In this document: positions 1 through 6,866 of the stretch, piece after piece
Layout: each line of letters begins with the position of its first letter
Position numbering within the stretch: position 1 is the first letter of the stretch
Source: Planctomycetota bacterium
GTDB taxonomy: Bacteria; Planctomycetota; UBA11346
Direction of reading: 5' to 3'
DNA: 7,391 nucleotides
Assembly: GCA_024641365.1 (NCBI GenBank)
Contig: JAHEDF010000184.1
Location: 1 to 7,391 of the forward strand
The notes under the pieces: model-generated
The model's input: only the letters and a program-made list of their open reading frames with translations
Database searches by the model: none
What the model was told of the DNA's origin: nothing
Program-made: the position numbers and the translations under genes

Positions 1-8
1 ATTCGATT

Positions 9-2498
9 GTGACCCAAGTCATGGGAAATAAACCGCCACCCACCAGTGAACCAACCCGCTCTACCGACCTGCATGTCACTGGAGCGAGCGGAAAGACAAG
101 TAAAGTAACGTCCGGCACCCATCAACATCAAGTATGGGGTGATTTTGAGTTGGGTGATTTACTTGGTCGCGGTGGCATGGGCTCGGTGTACCGCGGTCGA
201 CAAATTAGTCTTGATCGTGCAGTTGCGATTAAGGTGTTACCAAAACATTTAAGTGATAACGATAATTTTCGCAGTCGTTTTTTATTAGAGGCGAGAGCGG
301 TCGCGAAATTATCATCGCCACATATTGTGGGTGTCTATTTCGCAGGCGTTCATGAGGGCCATCACTATTTCGCAATGGAATACGTTGAAGGAAAAGATTT
401 ATCGGTTCGTTTGCGGGAAGGATTTAAGCCTAGTCTTATTGATACATTAAAATTAATTACCCAAGCAGCTCGCGGTTTAGCAGTCGCTGGCGATATGGGA
501 TTGGTGCATCGTGATATTAAACCAGCAAATATGATGTTGACCAATAAAGGCACCATCAAATTAATGGATTTTGGCTTGGTGCGGGCAACACGATCAGAAG
601 ACACCGGACTGACCATGGCAGGCACCATCATGGGTACCGTGAGTTATTTTAGTCCGGAACAAGGCCGTGGCGAAAAATGTGATTGTCGAACCGATATTTA
701 TGCGCTGGGCGTTGTATTTTACGAAGTATTAACTGGTCAATTACCATTTAGTGGCGGTGATGCGACGTCTATTATTTATCAACATATTCATCAAGAACCA
801 AAACCACCAAAAGAAATTAATCCATCTATACCGGAATCCTATCAAGCGGTGGTTTTAAAATGTTTACAGAAAAATCCTGATCATCGTTATAAAGATGCAC
901 ATGCATTGCTCGATGATTTAGCGGCAATTGCCAATGGTAAAGAACCATCCGCGGCACTATATGATTTAAAAGGATTACGCACTGGCGGGACAATTATAAA
1001 AGAGAAAGCCTTTCAGCAGGAGAAGAAGGGTCGTGGTTTATTAGTGGCTGGTTTGCTAATTCTTTTGGGTGTTGGCGGGTTAGCGGGCTTTGTGGTCCTC
1101 AATCCAGATCAAAAGATTATGCCATGGGCAAATGACCTTTTGGGAATTAAAAAGCCAGATAATCCGCCAGTAACGAAACCGCTACCACCAACACCAGATC
1201 CAGTGAAACCACAAACGGTTACTGGTGTTGTCGATATTAAGCAAGCCGAATCGTTATTAGGAGCAGGTAAATTAAGTGAATGTCGTATTGTTGTTGAAAA
1301 AGCGATAACTGCTTCGCCAAATGATGACGCTTGGAAAAAAATTGCAGGTGAATTAGATCGCGCCCAGGGAGAGTCAGCATTTAAGCAAGCAGAAACGGCC
1401 TTGCAGGCAGGAGATGTTAGTGCGGCAAACGCCGCGGCATCCGTGGCTAATACCTACTTGGGTGATGATCAACGGATCGCTGAATTACGCAAAAAAATTG
1501 ATGCGATGTCGACTGGTATTAAAGAGCGTAGTCGTATTTTGCAGGAAGCAGAAACTCTTATTAATGAGGGCGAAGGTAAAAAAGCGGAAGCATTATTGGC
1601 GCCAATCGTTGCACAAAACGCAACCGATGAAACCGCATCCTTATTGTTAAGACGGGCACGAAAGCAATATGAAGAGCAAGCTGCACGCATGGCTGCAGTA
1701 GATGACCGCGTTATTCAAGGTAACGAAGCATTACAAAGAAAAGATTTGGATGCAGCATTATTACATTTTACTGCAGCACAGCAATTAGACCCAAAAAATG
1801 AAAAAGCTAAAGCGGGATTGGAGCAAGTTACTAAAGGACAGGCACAACTAACAGCTATACGAGAGCGATTTGAAAAAGCGCTAAAAGAACGTGACCTTCC
1901 AGCTGCTGAAGCAAGCTTGGTTGAACTCCGTACTGTAGCGCCGGGTAGTTCCACGTTATTATTAGCTGAAAATGAATTTACTAATTCACGTCTAGCTGAA
2001 GAGGCCAAAGCCAAAGCCATGGCGAATCAAAAGGCAGCAGTTGTGGCTGCCGCTCTTGCCTTGGAAAAACGCATACAAGATCCAGCACATTCAATTGAGG
2101 CATTAACGGCAGAATTGGCCGCCTTTATAAAAGAAAATGGTGAAGAAGCTGCGCGACAAGCAGAATTACCGCGGCAATTAGAAGATCGACGTCAGCAATT
2201 GGTTATAGCGGAACAATTGCAGACACTTGATAAGGCTATTTTAGATAAAGATGCTAATAACATTGATGCTGTCGTGGCAGACGCCACTTATCAGGCAGCG
2301 TTAAAAGAATTAAGCACTATGGCGGGCTTGGTATTTAGTAGTTCCATTCAATCATTTAAACGTTCTGAAAATACGGCGACCGCAACAGTAGCAATAAAAC
2401 ATGCCTTGACGACTTTCCCAGAGCGCACACTTACCATGTTTTATACTTTACAACGTGCTGGTGATAAATGGACGATTACTCAGGCGACATTGAAATGA
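9..2498 (+). CDS. Transmembrane Ser/Thr protein kinase with extracytoplasmic TPR-like repeats and NTF2-like C-terminus
   Basis: Residue numbers count from the GTG at 9. The cytoplasmic kinase domain spans about 46-305 and is complete: glycine loop GRGGMGSVY (53-61), VAIK Lys75, helix-C Glu94, HRDIKPAN with Asp169, Lys171 and Asn174, DFG Asp187, activation-loop threonines 202, 206 and 210 before SPE (215-217), and DIYALG Asp229. It should phosphorylate Ser/Thr; substrates are unknown. One hydrophobic helix (343-364) follows a basic stretch (KEKAFQQEKKGRG), placing the remainder outside the membrane. A Pro-rich linker (385-402) leads to five TPR-like units with a turn around residues 420, 468, 521, 578 and 628, then a charged Ala-rich helical stretch (660-735). 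The last ~95 residues, a helix followed by beta strands ending in GDKWTITQATLK, look like an NTF2/SnoaL-type fold; that part is inference. The start is uncertain: the frame is open to the window edge, ATG at 21 is an alternative, and no ribosome site can be judged. The kinase call is firm. Confidence 0.93.
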   Translation: MTQVMGNKPPPTSEPTRSTDLHVTGASGKTSKVTSGTHQHQVWGDFELGDLLGRGGMGSVYRGRQISLDRAVAIKVLPKHLSDNDNFRSRFLLEARAVAKLSSPHIVGVYFAGVHEGHHYFAMEYVEGKDLSVRLREGFKPSLIDTLKLITQAARGLAVAGDMGLVHRDIKPANMMLTNKGTIKLMDFGLVRATRSEDTGLTMAGTIMGTVSYFSPEQGRGEKCDCRTDIYALGVVFYEVLTGQLPFSGGDATSIIYQHIHQEPKPPKEINPSIPESYQAVVLKCLQKNPDHRYKDAHALLDDLAAIANGKEPSAALYDLKGLRTGGTIIKEKAFQQEKKGRGLLVAGLLILLGVGGLAGFVVLNPDQKIMPWANDLLGIKKPDNPPVTKPLPPTPDPVKPQTVTGVVDIKQAESLLGAGKLSECRIVVEKAITASPNDDAWKKIAGELDRAQGESAFKQAETALQAGDVSAANAAASVANTYLGDDQRIAELRKKIDAMSTGIKERSRILQEAETLINEGEGKKAEALLAPIVAQNATDETASLLLRRARKQYEEQAARMAAVDDRVIQGNEALQRKDLDAALLHFTAAQQLDPKNEKAKAGLEQVTKGQAQLTAIRERFEKALKERDLPAAEASLVELRTVAPGSSTLLLAENEFTNSRLAEEAKAKAMANQKAAVVAAALALEKRIQDPAHSIEALTAELAAFIKENGEEAARQAELPRQLEDRRQQLVIAEQLQTLDKAILDKDANNIDAVVADATYQAALKELSTMAGLVFSSSIQSFKRSENTATATVAIKHALTTFPERTLTMFYTLQRAGDKWTITQATLK

Positions 2499-2529
2499 AA
2501 AATGACACGACATTATTATCAGCGACTTT

Positions 2530-2534
2530 AGGAG
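2530..2534 (+). promoter_or_regulatory. Shine-Dalgarno site deciding the start of the propeller gene
   Basis: AGGAG lies five bases before the ATG at 2540. It is much stronger than anything before the two earlier in-frame ATGs at 2468 and 2495. Starting at 2540 also yields a compact signal peptide, so this site was used to choose the start. The downstream two-TM gene has the same five-base spacing. Confidence 0.7.
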
Positions 2535-2539
2535 CACGG

Positions 2540-4852
2540 ATGCGTTCGTTCGTTACAGCATTAATTCCGTTATTGGCCGTCTCAGCTCAATCGCTGCACA
2601 GCGCTGAGCAACCGCTCGGTATCGTACAAAATGCCCAAGACCAACAAGTAACAGTGCAATTTGATGGTAGTGTCCAATTAATCCCTGGCACTATGTTGGC
2701 TGTGTATGGTCCCGGATTAGTGCAGAAACACCCGTTGACCAAAGAGGTTATTGTTGAAGGCCGCAAAATGGTGGCAAAATTACAAATTATTAATGCCATT
2801 GATCCGCAAGCGATAACGGCCCGCATTACCTGGAATGAAGGCACGATTGGAGCTGGATATGATGTGGTGCCTTTGCCAAGTGAAGCGGCTCCCAATAGCG
2901 CACCGGCAGCAGTCGGAAAAATGCCAAACGTGGAAGAAAAGGTAAAAAGCGAGACACTAATAAACCTCCCAATTACTGATCCTGATGGCGATATTATTTC
3001 AGTGACGTGGGGATTTGAGGGTGCATCAGGAAAATCTGGAACGTTATCAGCGCGCACAACGACCTCGCCGAGTATCAAGTGGATTGCGCCTGGGGCACCA
3101 GGGAAAAGTACCATTGTTGCTACCGTTACTGATCGATTTGGGCAACAAGTTGTAGAAAAAATTACTGTTACTGCAAAAGCTGATGATAATTGGCGCCAAT
3201 TAAAGCCGATTGCTAATGTATCCCTCGGTTATGAACGTCAGTTTCCAATTGCGCGGTTATCACGTGAGCCAGATGGATCCTGGCTTGGCGTCGATAGTAA
3301 TGGCGGAAAAATATATCGCACTGCTAGCGGATGGTTGACATCGAGTGCGGTGAATTTTGAAGCTGATCAGGCACCAACAAGACCGGTGGTCGCACATACC
3401 CAGAATAAATTATTACATGTTCTCGATGCACGACGCGCGGGTGTATTCGTATATGGTGCAAATGGGAATCGCGTTCGTGACTATGGTCATGGTGTATCGC
3501 CCACTGATTTTCTTTTAGCAGATGACGGTACCGCTTTTATTGCTGACCAGCAAGCTGGTGGCGTACTGGTCTATGAGGCTTCTGGCGCATTTCGTGTACG
3601 TTTAGGTCGCCCAGGTAAAGGTGACGATGCTTTTACGGGGCTAACGCGCATTGCCATAAATAATAATGGTGACTTACTGGCTTTGGATGTTGCTCAATCA
3701 CAGATTCAGCGGTTCGATCGTTTCCATCGCCGTTTACCGACATGGAAATTACAAACCGATGCCAGTAACCCAGCTGTTGATATTGCAGTGCATCCAGCGG
3801 GTACATTAGTTTTATTAAGTAGCGGACAGGTATTAATTGCCGATAAGAAAGGGCAAACGCCGCAAGCATGGAAAGGATTAAGTGACGCAGGATGGGTGCC
3901 TCGTGCTGGTTTGGCACAAGATGTTTTTGTGGACGCAAACGGCGAAGTGTACGTCACCTATCCAGAGTATGGATGGACGTTGCGCTATGACAAAAATGGC
4001 ACACCAAATGGGGTACGCGGTTCAACGCAATGGGATTTAACAGACTTTGCAATGGATGGACAAGGCCGCTTTATTGGACTGCATGTGGACACTGCAAAAT
4101 TATGGATTTTTGATGCTGAAGGATGGCTGACAAATCAAATTGGCGGATACGAAAAACACGGCGGGCCATTTGCGCGTGTTGGTGCAATCGCAGTTGCTCC
4201 AGATGGCAGGCATGCTGCAGTTTTAGATACCAGTGCTATGCACGTGGTGCTATTTGATTTAGAAAATGTAAAAGCAAAACCATTAATTTTTGGTCAACCG
4301 GGAAAAAATGATGGCCAATTTTCAGCTCCGCTACGTGTGGCAATAGACGAGGCAGGTCACGTTTATGTGCTTGATGCTAAATTACGACGTGTCCAAGTAT
4401 TTGATGAAAAGGGCTCCTTTCTCTTTTCATTTGGTCGCTACGAACGGGGTAAAATGGCAGATGAATTATTAGAGCCAACGCAATTAGCAGTAAGTCCGAC
4501 TGGCGATGCTGCGTATGTTTATGATTACGATACCTATGAAGTGAAAAAATTTGCCATCGATCAGGAAAAGAAACAAGCGGTGCACGTTAATAACACTGGT
4601 GGCAAAGGTTCAGGTCCAGCACAGTTTCGCTCCATCGTTGATATGTTTGTTGATCGTATGGGATTGCTTTATGTCCTAGACGATAGCCGCGATGATCTTC
4701 AAGTATTGGATTTCAGAGGAGGCAATGCGGTTGCTGGCCCAACGAAAAAATTTGAGGAATTGGGGGTTCGGGGTGGTGAATTTTTCAGTGTATCCCCAGA
4801 TGGACATTTCATTATTGTCTATGATGGCGCTGTCAGCGGATGGCACTGGTAA
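2540..4852 (+). CDS. Secreted multidomain protein: FlgT-C-like domain, Ig/PKD-like domain and NHL-type beta-propeller
   Basis: The 770-residue product begins with a clear signal peptide (MRSFVTALIPLLAVSA core, likely cleavage after SLHSA, residues 18-22), so it is exported. Residues 25-112 follow the pattern of the FlgT C-terminal/CsgG-associated beta domain: GIVQN, a PGTMLAVYG strand, HPLTKEV in place of the family's DPxTGE, then VAKLQI and IGAGYDVV. Residues 136-213 resemble an Ig/PKD or cadherin-like domain (TDPDGDIISVTW, then IVATVTDRFGQQ). From about 236 to the end, repeated blades such as VAIDEAGHVYVLDAKLRRVQVFD (split as VAIDEAGHVYV 600-610 and LDAKLRRVQVFD 611-622) are NHL-like; I count about twelve, enough for two six-bladed propellers. 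Such propellers bind proteins or glycans; no catalytic motif is evident. It sits 41 bases after the kinase gene and is probably co-transcribed. Starts at 2495 (ATGA overlap with the kinase stop) and 2468 are possible, giving 785 and 794 residues. The partner is unknown. Confidence 0.85.
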   Translation: MRSFVTALIPLLAVSAQSLHSAEQPLGIVQNAQDQQVTVQFDGSVQLIPGTMLAVYGPGLVQKHPLTKEVIVEGRKMVAKLQIINAIDPQAITARITWNEGTIGAGYDVVPLPSEAAPNSAPAAVGKMPNVEEKVKSETLINLPITDPDGDIISVTWGFEGASGKSGTLSARTTTSPSIKWIAPGAPGKSTIVATVTDRFGQQVVEKITVTAKADDNWRQLKPIANVSLGYERQFPIARLSREPDGSWLGVDSNGGKIYRTASGWLTSSAVNFEADQAPTRPVVAHTQNKLLHVLDARRAGVFVYGANGNRVRDYGHGVSPTDFLLADDGTAFIADQQAGGVLVYEASGAFRVRLGRPGKGDDAFTGLTRIAINNNGDLLALDVAQSQIQRFDRFHRRLPTWKLQTDASNPAVDIAVHPAGTLVLLSSGQVLIADKKGQTPQAWKGLSDAGWVPRAGLAQDVFVDANGEVYVTYPEYGWTLRYDKNGTPNGVRGSTQWDLTDFAMDGQGRFIGLHVDTAKLWIFDAEGWLTNQIGGYEKHGGPFARVGAIAVAPDGRHAAVLDTSAMHVVLFDLENVKAKPLIFGQPGKNDGQFSAPLRVAIDEAGHVYVLDAKLRRVQVFDEKGSFLFSFGRYERGKMADELLEPTQLAVSPTGDAAYVYDYDTYEVKKFAIDQEKKQAVHVNNTGGKGSGPAQFRSIVDMFVDRMGLLYVLDDSRDDLQVLDFRGGNAVAGPTKKFEELGVRGGEFFSVSPDGHFIIVYDGAVSGWHW

Positions 4853-4855
4853 GTG

Positions 4856-4879
4856 ATTCAAGGGCTCAAGCCCTTGAAT
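4856..4879 (+). terminator. Perfect hairpin just after the propeller gene, possible terminator
   Basis: ATTCAAGGGC (4856-4865) and GCCCTTGAAT (4870-4879) are exact reverse complements around the four-base loop TCAA, four bases after the TAA stop. The stem is GC-rich at its tip. No T-tract follows, only a short TTT about ten bases further on, so classic intrinsic termination is doubtful. It could instead protect the 3' end of the mRNA or act in either direction. Confidence 0.55.
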
Positions 4880-5042
4880 GCTGCATCGTTTGATAACGCT
4901 GCGGGCCATCACGACACAATCACTACGCATATGCTGTGCTCCGTTTTCGTTGTGAGACATCTTTTCCCAGTAGTCACCATTACTGTGTGGAATAACAAAC
5001 GGATTACAGCTGAACTGTTTGTGGTTTGCTGAGTTAAATCGT

Positions 5043-5048
5043 AGAGGA
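5043..5048 (+). promoter_or_regulatory. Shine-Dalgarno site of the two-TM protein gene
   Basis: AGAGGA lies upstream of the ATG at 5053, its GAGG core (5044-5047) five bases from the start codon. This supports 5053 over the internal ATG pair at 5113/5116. Confidence 0.65.
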
Positions 5049-5052
5049 CTCC

Positions 5053-6810
5053 ATGCTTAATTTTCAAAAGAAGCCGCCAAAAAATCCAGGGTTCACGCTC
5101 GACAAAGTGAAAATGATGCAAAGCAAAGCGCCCGTCGATCATCGACGATCTTTGCATCTGTTGTTTTTATTAGGCATTGCTGTGGTCAGTGGTGTGTTGC
5201 TGTGGAGTTTCATGAGCAAACTGCGTGACGAGGGCGGTGCTCCGTATGCGGCTCATTTACAAGATGAATTAAGTTTGCCACCAATGGTTAAACCAAGCAT
5301 CGCAGAATTACCTGCGCTGCCTGATGCTGATGCAATTGCTGAATTTAAAAAATCGACTGGCGAACAATTGCAAAATGGCACCATACCATTGTGGATTGAT
5401 CAACCAGATGCGAGTACGTTAGCATGGATACGTGCACGTTTAGACAGCGATACACAAACGCCGACCGTACCGCAGCGTGTTGAAGCACGAGATTTAATTC
5501 AACGACATATTAAAGTGGGATCGATGATTGTGCTGACGGGTCTTTTAGAAGACAGCCAGCCAGCATCGATTGCGAATAGTGATTACGGTTATCAGCATTT
5601 ATTATTAGCGTTGCCCAATGAACAATATGTCCAAGTGTTGGCACCGGAATCATCGCGCGAATTATTAATTGGCGAACAAGTCCAAATAATTGGTCGTTAT
5701 TTAGGTTTTTCTAACTTGCCCCCAAGTGACAATGATCCGATACCGCCGACGCCACCAGCAGCGCCAGATCAAGCTTCAGCACCGAATGAAAATACTACAC
5801 CAGTTGATCCAGCGAAATCCATGCTGCCTAAAAAAACACAAGCAGCTCCACAGCCAAAAGTAATTTCAGTTCCGTATATTGCAGCGCGCCTAGCTGCGCA
5901 CCCAGAGAAAACTATTGAATTACATAATCCATACCAAATGACCGGTAATTGGCGCATGCCGGATGATATTTATGCAAATATTGATGATGATTTATTAGTA
6001 GTCGAAACGCGCCCGTATTATTACACACTCGGACAAGTTTTATTAGATCGTACCAATCCGGGATTTTTCGAAGGTATTCCGAGTGTTAACGAAAAAGGTT
6101 CTCAGATTCATAAAAATCCCTCTGAGTTTCGTGGCCAGCCATTTAAGATTACGGGTCGCGTATTTCATGCCTGGGAGGATGAAGGTGTCGCCTTTGATAA
6201 ACCATTTGGCATCGACCGCGTGGTGCGCGTTATTATGTGGAGTGAAGACTGGGGTGATTGGGATGTCTATGAGGGCGAAAAAATAGTTACTAAACGCAAG
6301 CTTATTTTGCGCACTTTTGAAGCGGCGATGATCACGCATCAGCCATTACCAAAAACCAATGATTTAATTACTATGTCAGGACGATTCCTGCGCATTCGTG
6401 CAATGGAAGTCGAGAACGATCCAATGCGCGATAAAGCACATGGAATTCGACGACACAGCAATCGATCTCATACCTTTCTCTTTGTTACTGGCGACTACGA
6501 AATCGTGCCTCCAGCACCAACCTACGATTACACGCCGCTTATTATTTTAGTCCTTATTATAGCGATTATCATGTCGGTGGTCGTCATCATAACGGCGCGT
6601 AAAGACGGTCAAAAAGCAGAGCGCGTGCAAGATAGTGTTCGACGACTCCGAGAAAGTCGTCGTGCGCTTGAACAGAAAAAGACTACAGCCGTAGCAACGG
6701 GACCAGCAACGGAATCAGCAACGGAATCAGCAAATAGCGAAGAGCCTAAAGGCGAAATACCGTCGCCCACACCGACAGAGGAAGAGAAAAAGAATCCTTC
6801 ACCGGAATAA
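5053..6810 (+). CDS. Uncharacterised two-TM protein with a large periplasmic domain containing duplicated OB-like modules
   Basis: I do not recognise this 585-residue protein as a named family. The N-terminus is basic (about 1-33), followed by a transmembrane helix at 34-53 (LHLLFLLGIAVVSGVLLWSF), a large segment 54-493, a second helix at 494-514 (TPLIILVLIIAIIMSVVVII), and a polar tail. By the positive-inside rule both ends are cytoplasmic and the middle is extracytoplasmic. The middle has two stretches that look alike: 153-218 (strand MIVLTG at 158-163, strand VQIIGRYL at 210-217) and 356-448 (FKITGRV at 364-370, LITMSGRFL at 438-446). These resemble OB-type beta barrels, by inference. A Pro/Ala-rich linker (223-268) separates them. 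The tail has a charged, probably coiled-coil helix (519-543) and then low-complexity Ala/Thr/Glu/Ser and Pro/Glu sequence. There are no catalytic motifs. It may be a structural or scaffold protein of the envelope. Whether it shares a transcript with the two genes before it is open, since a hairpin intervenes. Confidence 0.85.
   Translation: MLNFQKKPPKNPGFTLDKVKMMQSKAPVDHRRSLHLLFLLGIAVVSGVLLWSFMSKLRDEGGAPYAAHLQDELSLPPMVKPSIAELPALPDADAIAEFKKSTGEQLQNGTIPLWIDQPDASTLAWIRARLDSDTQTPTVPQRVEARDLIQRHIKVGSMIVLTGLLEDSQPASIANSDYGYQHLLLALPNEQYVQVLAPESSRELLIGEQVQIIGRYLGFSNLPPSDNDPIPPTPPAAPDQASAPNENTTPVDPAKSMLPKKTQAAPQPKVISVPYIAARLAAHPEKTIELHNPYQMTGNWRMPDDIYANIDDDLLVVETRPYYYTLGQVLLDRTNPGFFEGIPSVNEKGSQIHKNPSEFRGQPFKITGRVFHAWEDEGVAFDKPFGIDRVVRVIMWSEDWGDWDVYEGEKIVTKRKLILRTFEAAMITHQPLPKTNDLITMSGRFLRIRAMEVENDPMRDKAHGIRRHSNRSHTFLFVTGDYEIVPPAPTYDYTPLIILVLIIAIIMSVVVIITARKDGQKAERVQDSVRRLRESRRALEQKKTTAVATGPATESATESANSEEPKGEIPSPTPTEEEKKNPSPE
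6704..6733 (+). repeat. Short 12-base tandem repeat inside the two-TM gene
   Basis: CAGCAACGGAAT occurs twice in tandem (6704-6715, 6716-6727) followed by half a copy (6728-6733). A degenerate AGCAACGG lies just upstream at 6693-6700. The unit is a multiple of three and encodes repeated Ala-Thr-Glu-Ser in the cytoplasmic tail, so changes in copy number would keep the reading frame. Confidence 0.85.
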
Positions 6811-6814
6811 TGTG

Positions 6815-6848
6815 CTGATGTGCTAATTAAAACTAATTAGCGCATCAG
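6815..6848. terminator. Hairpin terminator between convergent genes
   Basis: CTGATGTGCTAATTA (6815-6829) pairs with TAATTAGCGCATCAG (6834-6848) around an AAAC loop. All 15 positions match except 6821/6842, which is a U-G wobble in plus-strand RNA but an A-C mismatch in minus-strand RNA. The hairpin therefore fits the plus-strand gene better, though it may serve both. The plus side continues into an A/T-rich stretch (ATTTTATTATT, 6861-6871) rather than an immediate U-run. It fills most of the 56 bases between the two stop codons. Confidence 0.7.
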
Positions 6849-6866
6849 ATAATAGATAAGATTTTA

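Larger units (their letters stand above)
4853..5052 (+). other. Intergenic region between the propeller and two-TM genes
   Basis: These 200 bases begin with the hairpin at 4856-4879 and end with the ribosome site of the next gene. I found no convincing -35/-10 pair, operator or RNA gene. A hairpin followed by about 170 bases of leader suggests that the next gene may have its own promoter here, but I cannot point to it. Confidence 0.4.

Noticed and set aside
2587..3114. 175-codon minus-strand ORF inside the propeller gene
   Set aside because: It is antisense to a well-supported signal peptide and domain region; its composition is that of a mirrored reading frame.
4841..4857. TGGCAC resembling the -24 element of a sigma-54 promoter
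   Set aside because: It lies within the end of the propeller gene, and the expected GC of the -12 element is GT at the required spacing, with no TTGCA.
4878..4955. 25-codon plus-strand ORF in the intergenic region
   Set aside because: It has no ribosome site, its start lies within the hairpin, and the peptide has no recognisable feature.
5004..5039. TTACAG and TTAAAT as a possible -35/-10 pair before the two-TM gene
   Set aside because: The spacing is about 24 bases, far from the usual 16-18, and both boxes are poor matches.
4676..5157. Two overlapping minus-strand ORFs of 94 and 82 codons across the intergenic region
   Set aside because: They overlap strong plus-strand genes at their ends, overlap each other in different frames, and resemble no protein family.
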